64,000 nt of DNA from Flaccisagitta enflata (GCA_965153355.1 OZ231126.1:73222001-73286000), one strand, 5' to 3'; counted from the stretch's first letter, positions 12,289 to 32,712 are shown. The notes: generated from the letters alone by a model not told the origin. A program made the numbers and translations.

Positions 12289-14020
12289 GTGTCACACAAC
12301 CCAGTTTTCTCCGAATGTGTGTCACATAACCCAGTTTTCTCCGAATGTGTGTCACACAACCCAGTTTTCTCCGAATGTGTGTCACACGGCCTAGCTTTCT
12401 CCAAATGTGTGTCACACAGCCCTGTTTTCTCCAAATGTGTGTCACACAGCCTAGTTTTCTCCAAATGTGTGTCACACAGCCCAGATTTCTCCGATGTGTG
12501 TCACAGAACCCAGTTTTCTCCGAATGTGTGTCACACAACCCAGTTTTCTCCAAATGTGTGTCACACAACCCAGTTTTTTCCAAATGTGTGTCACACAGTC
12601 CAGATTTCACCATTGTGTGTCATACAATCCAGTTTTCTCCAAATGTGTGTCACACAACCCAGTTTTCTTGGAATGTGTGTCACACAGTCCAGTTTTCTCC
12701 GAATACGTGTCACACAATCCAGTTTTCTCCGAATGTGTTTCACACAACCCAGTTTTCTCCAAATGTGTGTCACACAACCCAGTTTTTCCAAATGTGTGTC
12801 ACACAGTCTAGTTTTCTCCGAATGTGTGTCACAGCCCAGTTTTCTCCATTGTGTGTCACACAACCCAGTTTTCTCCAAATGTGTGTCACACAACCCAGTT
12901 TTCTCCGAACAGCCCAGTTTTTTCCATTGTGTGTCACACAACTCAGTTTTCTCCAAATGTGTGTCAGACAGTCCAGTTTTCTCCAATTGTGTGTCACACA
13001 GTCCAGTTTTCACCATTGTGTGTCATACAATCCAGTTTTCTCCAAATGTGTGTCACACAACCCAGTTTTCTCGGAATGTGTGTCACACAGTCTAGTTTTC
13101 TCCGAATGTGTGTCACACAGCCCAGTTTTCTCCATTGTATGTCACACAACCCAGTTTTCTCCGAATGTGTGTCACACAATCCAGTTTTCTCCTAATGTGT
13201 GTCACAAAGCCCAGTTCTCTCCATTGTGTGTCACACAACTTAGTGTTGTCTGAATGTGTGTCACACAGTCTAGTTTTCTCCGAATGTGTGTCACACAACC
13301 CAGTTTTCTCCGAATGTGTGTCACACAACCCAGTTTTTTTCCAAATGTGTGTCACACAGTATAGTTTTCTCCGAATGTGTGTCACACAGCCCAGTTTTCT
13401 CCATTGTGTGTCACACTTCCCAGTTTTCTTCGAATGTGTGTCACACAACCCAGTTTTCTCCGAACAGCCCAGTTTTTTCCATTGTGTGTCACACAACCCA
13501 GTTTTCTCCAAATGTGTGTCACACAGTCCAGTTTTTTCCAAATGTGTGTCACACAGTCCAGTTTTCACCATTGTGTGTCACACAATCCAGTTTTCTCCGA
13601 ATGTGTGTCACACAGTCCAGTTTTCACCATTGTGTGTCACACAATCCAGTTTTCTCCGAATGTGTGTCACACAGTCTAGTTTCCTCCAAATGTGTGTCAC
13701 ACAGCCCAGTTTTCTCCATTGTGTGTCACACAACCCAGTTTTCTCCGAATGTGTGTCACACAATCCAGTTATCTCCAAATGTGTGTCACAAAGCCCAGTT
13801 CTCTCCATTGTGTGTCACACAACCTAGTGTTCTCTGAATGTGTGTCACACAGTCTAGTTTTCTCCAAATATGTGTCACACAGCCCAGTTTTTTCCATTGT
13901 GTGTCAAACAACCCAGTTTTCTCCAAATGTGTGTCACACAACCCAGTTTTCTCTGCATGTCCATCACACCACTCAGTTTTCTCCGAATTTCCGTCACACA
14001 ACCTAGTTTTCTCCGAATGA
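12289..14020 (+). repeat. 30-bp minisatellite, about 57 copies
   Basis: Unit approximately CCCAGTTTTCTCCGAATGTG + TGTCACACAA, with a 29-bp variant containing CCATTGTGTG. Each unit holds the near-palindrome TGTGTG-T-CACACA. Variants are interspersed, suggesting unequal exchange. Confidence 0.97.
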
Positions 14021-14069
14021 TTAACCACACAACACACAAACACACACACACATACACACACACTCAGGC

Positions 14070-14272
14070 AGCAGTGGGACCGCCCACAGGCGGCAGTGGG
14101 ACCACCCACAGGTGGCTGTGGGACTGCCCACAGGCGGCAGTGGGGCCGCCCACAGGCGGCAGTGGGGCCACCCACAGGCGGCAGTTGGACCGCCCGCAGG
14201 CGGCAGTGAAGCCGCCCATTGGCGGCAGTGAGGTTGCCCATGGATGGTTTTTAGGCCGCCCACAGGCGGCCA
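14070..14272 (+). repeat. 22-bp GC-rich minisatellite, about 9 copies
   Basis: Unit GCAGTGGGACCGCCCACAGG + CG, with TGGG/CCCA self-complementarity. Confidence 0.95.
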
Positions 14273-14448
14273 TTATCTTCAACACAGACTCGTCTGGTCA
14301 TCGTTATTACATTTGTTAAATGAATTATTGCCTTTCTTTTTCACGCCAAATCAAGTTTTCGTGGAACACAATATGGCGAACGCCACTAGTTTTGTTTTCA
14401 CCTCACATTTTTCTCTGTTTTTTCTATGAAAGCACCGCCATTAACAAT

Positions 14449-14558
<110 letters not shown>

Positions 14559-14679
14559 GCGGGCGCGTCTTCTCAAATGTAATTTGCATTTCATTATTCT
14601 TTGTTGTTTCTTTTATGGCTGAACTTAGGAAATGGATCAAGGCCTCCTTTTAGCGACGCCAACGCACTTCTTTATCTGG

Positions 14680-14766
14680 TCGCGTCCATCCGTCCGTCGG
14701 TTGGTCACGCAAACGTTTGATCATCCGCCAGGCGAAGCTATTGCATTGGATGCGCGGTCTTGTTTT
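14680..14766 (+). mobile_element. Hairpin/(GTCN)n element relic
   Basis: GGTCGCGTCCATCCGTCCGT at one end and GGATGCGCGGTCTTGTTTT at the other; the interior has mostly decayed. Confidence 0.45.
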
Positions 14767-14920
14767 AACAATCTCATTGTTAGCTCTTGATGATTAATAG
14801 TGTTCATTCATTACTTTAGATGGTTCAAACTACCGAGCTGACATGGTGAACCAAGAAGAGGAAAAAAATCAAGGCGCAGGAACGCATTGTCACGCAGCCA
14901 TGCCGACTGACAGTATCAGT

Positions 14921-15190
14921 TTCGAAACCGTTGATTATTGTATTGGGTTGAAGGGAATAGAAGGCTCGCTCACTCCGTTCACAGGCTCGCTGGCTCACTT
15001 TATACACTCACTTTGCTCACTCCTCCATGTGACACTGAAACCGCTGATAAGTGTATCGGGTTGCAGGGATTAGATGCTCCGCTCGCTCCGTTCGCAGGCT
15101 CGCTCACTCTCTTCGCTCACTCACTTCGCTCACCCCTTCATGCGACAGAGAAGCCGCTGATGAGTGTGTTGGGTTGAAGGGAATAGATGG
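14921..15190 (+). repeat. About 118-bp tandem duplication related to the Harbinger-like MITE interior
   Basis: Two and a bit units starting GAAACCGYTGATNANTGTRT, each with a (GCTCACTC/CGCTC) block like the MITE interior. Confidence 0.8.
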
Positions 15191-15379
15191 CGTCAAAGTG
15201 ACGACACAATCTTAAAATATTAGTCCCAAAATCTCACTGCTGCAACCGAGAGCTGAAAACTAAACGACTCTTATGGGGGAAAAAATTCAAATATTTGCAA
15301 ATGATTGAAGAATCGAGAGAGGCCAAGTTGCATTTAGAATGAAAAGTGAAAGGGAGAAGATAGAATGGGAGAAAGAAAG

Positions 15380-15382
15380 AGA

Positions 15383-15431
<49 letters not shown>

Positions 15432-15560
15432 AAAAAAGAAAGAAAGAAAGAAAAAAAAAAAGAAGAAATTGTTAATGAAAAGAAAGAAAGTGGGCTAGAG
15501 GAAATCATGAGAAAAATAGAAACAGAAAGAAAGAAAGGAAGAAAGAAAGAAAGAATAAAA

Positions 15561-15606
<46 letters not shown>

Positions 15607-15627
15607 AGGGAAGAAAGAAAGAAAGAT

Positions 15628-15678
<51 letters not shown>

Positions 15679-15907
15679 AACTCAGAAAGTAACTTAGAAA
15701 GAAACTTAGAAGGTAACTTAGAAAGTAACTTAGAGAGAAACTTAGAAAGAAACTTAGAAAGTAACTTAGATAGAAAAAGCGAATGAAAAAAAGAAACAAA
15801 GAAAGAAACATGTAGAGGAAGACAGAAATAGATAAAATGAGGAAATGAAGAAATGAAGAAAGAAAGAAAGCAAGAGTGAAAGAAAGAAAGAAAGAAAGAA
15901 AGAAAAA

Positions 15908-15983
<76 letters not shown>

Positions 15984-16030
15984 GAGAAAGAAAGAAAGGA
16001 AGAAAGAGTAAGGAAGGAAAGAAGGAAAGA
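15380..16030 (+). repeat. (GAAA)n tract with embedded 11-12-bp ACTTAGAAAGTA repeats
   Basis: GAAA runs at 15380-15460, 15540-15690 and 15870-15990; the middle has AACTTAGAAAG units. Confidence 0.97.
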
Positions 16031-16379
16031 AGAGAGAAGAAAAGACGACTGACCTTGGTTTGTAATACCGGGCTAAAGGAGCGCAGTCACGCTTGTCTAT
16101 GATATGAATCTGAAATAGCAGAGATAACGAGGCCTAAGTCAAGGTAATTGGAGAATGAAAGAAAGAGAAAGAGAAAGAGAAAGAGACAAAAGCCATTGAG
16201 CTCATCGAGAAAGGGAAATGTTTAATCAATTACCTTTAATTAAGAGGAAGAAAATGAAAGCAGACAGAAACAATGAGGTAATGGGTTTTATAAGGAGACG
16301 TGAAATGAAATGACGAATAGGTAAAGGGGGTGAAGGAAGAAGGTGTACGCGAGGAAGAAGAGGAAGATGAAGAAAAAAA

Positions 16380-16488
16380 GAAGAACAAGAAGAAGAGGAA
16401 AAAGAGGAAGAGGAAGAGGAAGAAGTAGAGGGAGAGGGAGAAGAGGACGAGGAAGAAGACGATAGTGATGAAAAAGAAGCAGGAGAAG

Positions 16489-16520
<32 letters not shown>

Positions 16521-16559
16521 GAAGAAGAAGAAGAAGAAGAAGAAGAAGAAGAAGAAGAA

Positions 16560-16590
<31 letters not shown>

Positions 16591-16628
16591 AAGAAGAAGA
16601 AGAAGAAGAAGAAGAAGAAGAAGAAGAA
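16380..16628 (+). repeat. (GAA)n microsatellite
   Basis: Degenerate GAA/GAG then nearly pure GAA from about 16483. Confidence 0.98.
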
Positions 16629-17222
16629 CAGGTCGCCCAAGGGCAATATGCGGTCAGCGATACCCGTTGCCCTGCTTTGAGTGATTGTGAATTGGAGCGA
16701 GGGGAAGCAGGGCAGCGGCCCCAAAGGGGACGAAGTGCTGTAGAACACAGGGGGACTTTCGTTCGTCCTACCTGAACAAGTGGATGAGATGCTATAGATG
16801 GCTGACTGAAGGCATTCAAGAGCCTAAACTGAGGTCTAAGAAGGCTGATATAAGGCCTGAGAATGCCGATTGGAAGCTTGAGAAGGCTGACTTGAGGCTT
16901 GAGAGAGCTGGATTAAGGCTTGAAAGGCCAGAGGACTGATTTAGAGCCTGGGAGCAATAAATTGAGGTTTAGATGGCTGATTTGAGGCCTGAGAGGCCTA
17001 ATATGAGGCATGAGAGGCCAGGTCTGAGGCCTGAGAATTTGGATTTGAGGCCATAGAAGCCAGATTAGAGGCCTGATAGGCCAGATTTGAGGCCTGAGTG
17101 GTCGGATGAAGGGGGGAACTAATGAACGGATGAACGAACGGACGGACAAACAAAAGTCCCCCTGTGTTCCCCCTGTGTTCTACAGGACTTTGTCCCCTTC
17201 GGGGCCGCTGCCCAAAAAGCAA
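16629..17222 (+). mobile_element. Palindromic minisatellite-bearing repeat element
   Basis: Left arm GCTGTAGAACACAGGGGGAC (16738-), right arm GTCCCCCTGTGTTC with a duplicated CCCCCTGTGTTCTACAGGAC (17166-17195). A degenerate 20-24-bp repeat (GGCTGATTTGAGGCCTGAGA) lies between. GCGGCCCCAAAGGGGACGA and TCGGGGCCGCTGCCCAAAAA form the outer inverted ends. Confidence 0.7.
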
Positions 17223-17683
17223 AATATGAAAGGACCAATCCTGTTGTTAATCGCATTCTTTGATGGCTTTCAGACGGAAACTTGATTTCTCATCAAAGCA
17301 GATCTGGCAAATTTTTTAACTGTCCAGTCATTTTCAGCGATATGCTATAAGTTCTAACGAAGCGTTCAGGAGAGCCTAGTACAATAGCTATATAGAATTG
17401 CTTTAGAAAGCTATAGAAAATTGCTCGAAAAAAAAAAGACAAAAAAAGACTATGTTTTAAAACAGAAAATTGTTAATGAGGTATTTATTCATTTCAACAT
17501 TGTAAATGGGGTAATTATTCAATTCATCATGTTCACAAGCGCACACGATGATTGAAATTTCCTTATTGCAACGACGGAAAACGATTCAATTCCAAAACTA
17601 AATTACTAAATGACGCTAAACAACAGATTTCAAACCTTTTCAATTACACTCGCTCTCAGAATAAGTGAATATCAATTTCAGCC
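17223..17683. other. 3' flank of the zinc-finger gene
   Basis: AT-rich; contains the candidate polyadenylation signal. No other feature seen. Confidence 0.5.
17484..17489 (-). promoter_or_regulatory. Candidate polyadenylation signal of the zinc-finger gene
   Basis: AATAAA on the minus strand, about 195 nt past the stop codon, the first good match downstream. Position is plausible; use is inferred. Confidence 0.45.
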
Positions 17684-17684
17684 A

Positions 17685-22730
<5,046 letters not shown>

Positions 22731-23262
22731 AATCAATGACTTCGTTGTTTTTTTCTTTGTTTTTTTTAGGAGGGGGGGAATTTCCGTTAGAAAAGGAAGT
22801 ATGAATCGATATTTTGGAACCAAATTTATTTCATCGCCAAATATTGTAAAAAAAATGAAAAATAATTTGATTTCAGATTTTCACTCGAAGCGTGTTTTTT
22901 TTTGTTGTAGGAGATTGTTGCCTTGAAACTTGATGTGATGGTTTTAAATAAATAGGGAACTTATAGTGTATTGGAAGATGGATAAAGTGATAGATCGTGA
23001 TCGCGTAGATGGTAATTACAATAGTGTTTTTATTTTCGCATCGAAGGACATTTTTTTTTTCTCGAATGACACGTTGAAATATACAGCAGGCGGGTTTTAA
23101 GAAGAAATGGGATTTATTGGAAACAGGGAGTCGAATTTCCATGTGAGGTGATTCTCTTGGAATCTGAATGTCACGATTGTTCTCATTCAATGACCAATTG
23201 ATAACGATTGCTGGACAAAGTCAAAAGGTTGATTTCCATTTCTATTCATATCATCGTCATCG
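22731..23262. other. 5' flank of the zinc-finger gene
   Basis: Includes an in-frame ATG-less extension to 22823, an AT-rich stretch and no obvious TATA box or initiator that I would defend. A 5' UTR intron cannot be excluded. Confidence 0.4.
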
Positions 23263-23353
23263 TTGACAAGGAGCGAAAGAGGAGAGGGAGAGAGACAGAA
23301 AGACAGAAAGACAAAAAGACAGAAAGAAGAGAGAGAGAGAGACAGAAAGACAG

Positions 23354-23402
<49 letters not shown>

Positions 23403-23510
23403 TAGAGAGAGAGAGACACAAACAGACAGACAGAGATACAGACATATTGACAAGCAGTCAGACAGACAGAGAGACGCACAGACAGACAGACAGAGACAGA
23501 CATAGTCAAT
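23262..23510 (-). repeat. (CTGT)n then (CT)n composite microsatellite, reverse orientation
   Basis: On the plus strand it reads interrupted GA/GAAAGACA, then GA, then GACA. Read on the minus strand the order is CTGT to CT, the same polarity as at 1546 and 57390. Confidence 0.9.
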
Positions 23511-25158
23511 ATGAAACAATCATGACAACATCATCAAATAAGTAATAAACAATTAAATAGGAAATGCATGTTCGAGCAAGATCTACTTTTTCGCCTCAAC
23601 CTTCCCTAAAGAAAAGAGTTTCCATCCTAAAGGTCAGTCGTTGGGTTTCTCGGTCATCGAAAGGAATTTCATCGGCTGAATGATCACGACAAGATTTGCC
23701 TGACTGCCTCATGGTTGGATATCCGGCTCGCCTGACCAATGGTCCGATCGACCGACCGACCGGCTCATAGAGAATCCAACCAAACCATGATTACCTCAAT
23801 AACCACGCGCACTCAGTTGGTGTCTAAAATGATACTGCTGCATACTGTATAGAAATTCATCTAAAAAAAGTTTATGTGATGGTGTGTGTTGCATATCAAT
23901 CCCGCCCAACCCCATGTTCCTGGCCAATGTATCTGCTTTCTTTTCGTCGGGAAAAAAGTCGAAGTCAGTCTTCGACTTTTTGACATATTGGAGAGAAACA
24001 GGGTTTTCATTTTCTTATGCGAAAGTTAGGAAACTCCACCGACCAACTCCAATGAAATTTCTAGGGTAAGTGAATTTAGTAATTCATTTTTATTTGGCGC
24101 ATTATTTCTTTGCGTTAGGATTTTAAAAAAAATTATTTACAAAAATTGCAAATTGAATTTTTTTCAATTTTTTATGATTTTAAATAAGATAAAAAAAGGA
24201 GTGCATTTATGTTTGTTTGGGCATGCAAATACAAGAAAAGATGTTTATGAGCATAGCCGCTCATCTGTGAGGGTGTTTTGGAGGATTCTAGCTCATTTAG
24301 CTCATTTAACTCAGTTTCTTTTTTTATCTTAAATGTGATAAATAAATAAATATTTTGATACATGTTTCAGAAAGCAGATATAAAAAGCATATCAGTGAGC
24401 ATAACTGCTCATCTGTGAGGGTGTTTTTAAGCATTTTAGCTCACTTAGCTCATTTAGCTCAGTCTTTTTTTTTCTGATTTTGAATTGGATAAATAAATGG
24501 TTTGATGGGAGCATGTAAATACAAGAAAGCATATCAGTGAGCATAGCTGATTGTCTGGTTGAGTGATTTTGAGCATTTTCGCTCATCTAGCTCATTTGGC
24601 TCAGTCCTATTTTTCTCTGATTTTCAGTGCAATCAATACATACAATTGCTCTTGATTTGATCAAATAGAAAAAAATATTTGCAGTGACTAAAGACAAAAG
24701 CTTGGTGAAAAGTGATAAATGCTTACGACTTTTTTCCTCACAGCGACAGCCGCCATTAATGAATGCTCAACTTTATACACGCCTTTTTGTATCTCTGCCT
24801 TCTTTCCCTCATATAGGGTTTGTCTCTTTGCCGTCTTTCCCCTACACTGAGTTTTTATAAATTGCTTTACCAACTCACTTTAGCATGACCCTAAAATTTT
24901 CTTTTTTCTTTTTATTTTTTTTTTCCTTCTCGGCTTCTATAACCCTTAGTTTCCCTCTCATTTAGTTGTGTCTTCGCTATCTTTCCCTTACTTTTATTGT
25001 TGTTTTTTTATACATTATCATTTCATCAGGACAATGCATCTTGACTTAACACAAGGTGTTTAACACCAGTAATTTACATCTTTTGACGACAGCCACTGGT
25101 TTGCTCTGTGAGTGAAAACATGAATTCAAGAAATGGGTTGAAAATTGTGGTGAATAAA
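23511..25158. other. Intergenic with a diverged 145-bp tandem triplication
   Basis: At about 24200-24630, three units of about 145 bp share 'gagcata..tg.tca', 'gagggtgtttt' and 'tagctcatttagctca'. Elsewhere AT-rich unique sequence; no gene recognised. Confidence 0.7.
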
Positions 25159-25352
25159 AACAAGGCCGGATATACGGCTACCCCAGTCGCATGCGGGTGG
25201 GCAGGGGCCCTAATTGAGGTCAGTATAGCATTTGGGCAGGAGCAGTGTGGTCAAAAAAACCATTAACGCCAAAAGTAGTAATGTACGATGACCGGATGGA
25301 CGGACGGACAGACTGACGGACTGAGGACCGACGGACGGACGGAAACAAGAGT
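25159..25352 (-). mobile_element. Hairpin/(GTCN)n element, GTCGCG subtype, 5' end damaged
   Basis: AACAAGGCCGGATATACGG, arm AGTCGCATGCGGGTGGGC, GGAGCAGTGTGGTCAAA, (GGAC)n and a remnant AGAGTCGACGCGAC. Confidence 0.8.
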
Positions 25353-25368
25353 CGACGCGACAATAAGC

Positions 25369-26753
<1,385 letters not shown>

Positions 26754-26761
26754 GTAGCGAG

Positions 26762-26897
26762 TAGGGATGTGGAAGCGATTGACCGCTTCCATTTTGGTGG
26801 GTGGGATAGCTACTAGTATTTGAACTACAAAATGGAAGCGGAAGCGGAAGCGGAAGCGGTGGAAGCGGCACAAAAATCCACCGCTTCCACATCCCTA
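26762..26897 (+). mobile_element. hAT-like MITE with 8-bp target duplication
   Basis: TIR TAGGGATGTGGAAGCG / CGCTTCCACATCCCTA, flanked by GTAGCGAG at 26754-26761 and 26898-26905. The interior has (GGAAGC)n. The 8-bp duplication and the TAGGG terminus fit the hAT superfamily. Confidence 0.85.
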
Positions 26898-27169
26898 GTA
26901 GCGAGATGAGCTTTTCTCTCTAGTTTCTAGTTTTAGTCTCTCGTTTTGTTAAATTGTCTCATCTCTGGAGTATAGATTGGTCTCCCTCAAAAAAAAAAAA
27001 AAAAAAGGAGCTAACACCTTATCGAATGCGCCCTGACCTTGCCACACCTGTTGACCGTGACGGTAGACTCGTGGAGATCGGCAAATCTCAACGACATCAG
27101 CTATGTTGATACAAGAATTAACGGCTCAACTATTTCATCATGACTACTTTCATTGACTCTATCGATATT

Positions 27170-27288
<119 letters not shown>

Positions 27289-27667
27289 TTTTGCTCGATT
27301 GCCTCCGCACACCTTGAAATCAACGGTTCCGCTTCCGTGCTCTCTCTCTCTCTCTCTCTCTCTCTCCCTTTCTTCTTACCATGTAGACGCTGCCCCCCAC
27401 CCCCACCGCCAAAACTCCTTCTGTCCCACCACCGCCCCCGTCATTACTTCCACGAAGCTACCACGCTCTCATAGCCTTCCACCTTCGGGCAACGGAAACC
27501 CTTACAGTCACTGCCGCTGCTGTATCCGTTTCATCTGTAACATCTGTTTCATCTGTTACATCTGTTTTATCTGGAACATCTGTAACTGTTCTTTCACCCA
27601 TTTTCTAAACCTGAGAAGCTTCGGTGGTAAGAACATTTTCAGCGCGAACGCTTTTCCCCCGCTGTAA

Positions 27668-27826
27668 AGGACCCGAGTATAACGGAAATCCCCTCATAAC
27701 GATATGAGATGATAGTTCTTTCAGGCTATTTCTCTTTTACAATCAAATTGGCAAGAACAGAAATCCAACAATAACAGATGATAATAATTTGTTGATCCTT
27801 TGACATCCGGCATTGCGGGATTCAAC
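27668..27826. mobile_element. Degenerate pogo/mariner-like MITE relic
   Basis: GGACCCGAGTATAACGGAAA ... TTTGACATCCGGCATTGCGGGATTC resembles the ends of the TA-flanked element at 33876-34050. A second partial at 28050-28100 shares TTGTTGATCCTTTGACATCC. Confidence 0.5.
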
Positions 27827-27884
27827 CGCAAATCAGTACTTTTTTTGAAAAATTTTTGAATAATTGTATATCAGTACTTTTAGA

Positions 27885-27995
27885 AACAAGGCCGGATACA
27901 CGGCTACCCCAGGTGGGCAGGGGCCGTATTTGAGGTCACTTCATCATTTGGGCAGGAGCAGTAAGACCAAAGAATGCAAAAACCCAAAAAAAGTA
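27885..27995 (-). mobile_element. Hairpin/(GTCN)n element, 3' half only
   Basis: AACAAGGCCGGATACACGG, CAGGTGGGCAGGGGCC, TTTGGGCAGGAGCAGTAAG; the arm, tetranucleotide block and hairpin are deleted. Confidence 0.75.
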
Positions 27996-28433
27996 AAGTT
28001 TCACAGCTTCTTCCAGATTCGCCGAGTTCTTTTTCTTAAATCCTGGACTAAAAACAGATAATAATTTGTTGATCCTTTGACATCCGGCATTAAGGGACTG
28101 CACAGTACTGTTTAAAAAAAATTGTTTGATCAATTGCATATCAGTGCTCATGTGGAGTCAGAATTAGTTAGCAAGCAGACAAACAGGCGGATTTGAATGG
28201 AGGGTAGAGTGAGCGAGTGAGCGTGAGTGGGAGCGTAAGCGAGCAAAAACAGGAGAATCCGAGAATGGTTAAATTGAATTAGCGAGCCAGCAAATCCCAC
28301 TGAGGTAAATTAGTGAGCGATTAGGTGTATATATTTCAACTTCTTCTAAGAAGCGGGAGACTTGTTCCGGGCCTTTGTTCTCAATCGGCTCCGTCATGGT
28401 GCAATGCATCGGTTATCTACCGGAAAAGCCGTG

Positions 28434-28434
28434 G

Positions 28435-28517
<83 letters not shown>

Positions 28518-28582
28518 ATTAATGTTTTTGTTGTTCTGTTATTGATTTTTCGGCTATTGTTGTTGTTGTTATTGTTGTTGTT

Positions 28583-28617
<35 letters not shown>

Positions 28618-28643
28618 GGTTGTGGTTGTGGTTGTGGTTGTGG

Positions 28644-28680
<37 letters not shown>

Positions 28681-29103
28681 GGTTGTTGCTGTTAGTGTTG
28701 TTGTTGTTTTGTCGTTGTTGTGGTTGTGGCTGTGGTTGTTTATATTGTTGTTGTTGTTTTTGTTGTTGTTATGATTGTTGCTATATTGCTGTTGCCGTTG
28801 CTGTTGTTGCTGTTGTTGTTGTTGTTGCTGTTGCTGTTGTTGCTGTTGCTGTTGTTGCTAAGCTGCTGTGGCTGTGCTGTGGTTTTTGTTGCTGTTGCTG
28901 GTTGTTGCTGTTGCTGCGGTTGCTGTTGTTGTGCAGCTGTTTTTCTGTTGTTGCTGTTGTTGTTCTGTTGCTGATGTTTCGGCCATTGTTGTTGCTGTTG
29001 TTGTTGTTGTTGCTGCTGTTGCTGCTGCTGTTGCTGCTGTTGTTGCTGTTGATGTTGCTGTTGTTGTTGTTGTGTTGTTGTTGTTGTTGTGTTGCTTGCT
29101 GTT

Positions 29104-29134
<31 letters not shown>

Positions 29135-29274
29135 TTGCTGTTGTTGCTGCTGCTGTTGCTGTTGTTGTTCAGCTGTTGCTGATGTTGTTCTGTCGTTGAT
29201 TTTTTGGCTATTGTTGTTGTTGTTGTCATTGTTGTTGTTTTTGTTGTTGTTGTTGCTGTTGTTATTGTTGTAGA

Positions 29275-29345
<71 letters not shown>

Positions 29346-29400
29346 TTGTTGTTGTTATTGTTGTTGTTGTTGTTCTTATCGTTGTTGTTGTTTTGATTTT
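28434..29400 (+). repeat. About 970-bp (GTT)n-derived tract
   Basis: Pure GTT at 28434-28520 and 29275-29345, with GTT/GCT/GTG interrupted sequence between. Long open frames on both strands are repeat artefacts. Confidence 0.95.
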
Positions 29401-31006
<1,606 letters not shown>

Positions 31007-31138
31007 CTCTCTCATATTTCTCTTTTCTGAGCTTTCATCTTTCATTCCTATTGTGTTCATTTGTCCGTCGGCTCCTTTCAGATCTCCTTCTAGCAGAGGG
31101 TGACAGATGGCGTTTGCTTGATGGCTCTAGACGTTGTT

Positions 31139-31715
31139 GCGTAAGCCTTCGATTTGTATCTATTAACCACTGTATACCGCCGCGACAGCACCTGTGCCTG
31201 CTACCACTTTTTGAGTTGGTGTTGTCGTGGTTTCTATTTCTTCGATTTGTATCCACTGTATTTGTAAATACTGTATAACTTACTGTACTTCGCCGCGAGA
31301 GCACCTGCTATCACTTTTTGAGCTTTTCGAGCTTTTTCGAGCTCTTCGTACTGTCACGGTTGACTAAACCTTCAATTTGTATCTATCATTGACTGTACAC
31401 CGTCGCATCAGCACCTGCTACCACTTTTAGCTGGTGCTGTCTTGTTTGCATAAGCCTTAGATCTGTATCTATCAACCACTGTACACCGCCGCATCAGCAC
31501 CTGCTAACACTTTATGAGCTTTTGCGGTCTCGGTTGCATAAGCCTTTGATTTATATCTACCAACCACTGAACATCGTTGTAACAACACCTGCTACCACTT
31601 TTCGAGCTGTTGCTGTCACAGTAGCATAAGCCTTCAATTTATATCTATCAACCACTGTGCATCGTTGTAACAACACCTGCTACCACTTTTCGAGCTGTTG
31701 CTGTCACGGTTGCTA
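31139..31715 (+). repeat. 87-bp tandem array, 6-7 diverged copies
   Basis: Each unit contains ATAAGCCTTNGATNTGTATC, ACCACTGTACACCGCCGC, CAGCACCTGCTACCACTTTT and GAGCT..TGCTGTC. No ORF spans it. Confidence 0.85.
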
Positions 31716-31969
31716 CTTCCCCTGCTTCCGATGCTGCTGCCACTGCGATCATCAATAACATTAGTAACCATTCTATATCATTGCTTATTACTCAATTCTA
31801 GTCATTACTACTCATTTCTTCTCATTTTTATGTCATTCTTTTCATTTCGAAAGATCACTTTTTTTTGTTTTTTTGTGGTTTTTCTGTTCTTGCTGACTGT
31901 CTCAGTATTGTTTTGGCAGTTTATCAATCTTTCGTTATTAAGATGAGATAGATCTTGCCACGTGCTAAC

Positions 31970-32104
31970 TAGGGATGTGATTCACATCATGTAAATGCCG
32001 CTTCCACCGATTCGGCTTCCAATTCGGCTTCCATTTTGCAGTTCAAATACTAGTAGCTATCCCACCCACCCAAATGGAAACTATCAATCGCCTCCACATT
32101 CCTA
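31970..32104 (-). mobile_element. hAT-like MITE, diverged second copy
   Basis: TAGGGATGTGATTC start and CCTCCACATTCCTA end; the interior matches the 26762 copy in reverse (CAAATACTAGTAGCTATCCC). No clean target duplication. Followed by (TGACTAG)n. Confidence 0.75.
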
Positions 32105-32162
32105 CTAGTGACTAGTGACTAGTGGCTAGTGACTAGTGACTAGTGACTAGTGATTAGTGACA
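32105..32162 (+). repeat. (CTAGTGA)n heptanucleotide repeat
   Basis: About 8 units at the edge of the hAT-like MITE. Confidence 0.95.
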
Positions 32163-32578
32163 CCACCCGATTTCATTTTTAGCTGTTTAGCCCCTCTAGT
32201 AGTAAGTAACCTCACCGGTTTTCAATTATCAGATATTTTCCTCCATGTAGTTATCTCTTACCTTTTATAGTTTCAGGTGTGCATGAAAAAAAGAAAATGG
32301 GAAGGAAAAAAAAGAAAGCATTAATGTAATGATAAATTACAAATGTTATCGAGCAATAACATTGGATAGACACCATTGGATCGTGAGACCACCTGGTCCC
32401 GTTACAACGTTACTCTACATTCCATAGAAACTGGCAATAAACTGGCGGGAAAAATTTATCGCAGTGTAAAAAGATATTAGGTATATAACAATAATGGCTT
32501 GTATTCACACATCTAGTGCAGCGATACAATAAAGTATCGTTCTCTGAGTATGTCTCAGTCTCTCCATTGCGATATAAA

Positions 32579-32712
<134 letters not shown>

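Larger units (their letters stand above)
12217..14395 (+). mobile_element. Giant hairpin/(GTCN)n-type element carrying two minisatellites
   Basis: 5' hairpin GTGTTCCAC-gata-GTGGAACAC (12217-12238); short (GTCC)n with GTTC variants (12258-12288); 30-bp minisatellite; 22-bp minisatellite; 3' arm GTGGAACAC (14361-14369), the exact reverse complement of the 5' arm; terminal hairpin TGGCG-aa-CGCCA (14374-14385); end CTAGTTTTGTTTT. Part order is the same as in the approximately 200-bp copies elsewhere. No protein is supported: the repeat length drifts between 29 and 30 bp and breaks frames. Confidence 0.65.

Noticed and set aside
12289-14020. CRISPR-like array or repetitive secreted protein
   Set aside because: 30-bp units abut without spacers, and 29/30-bp length drift breaks every frame; it is a minisatellite in a eukaryotic genome.
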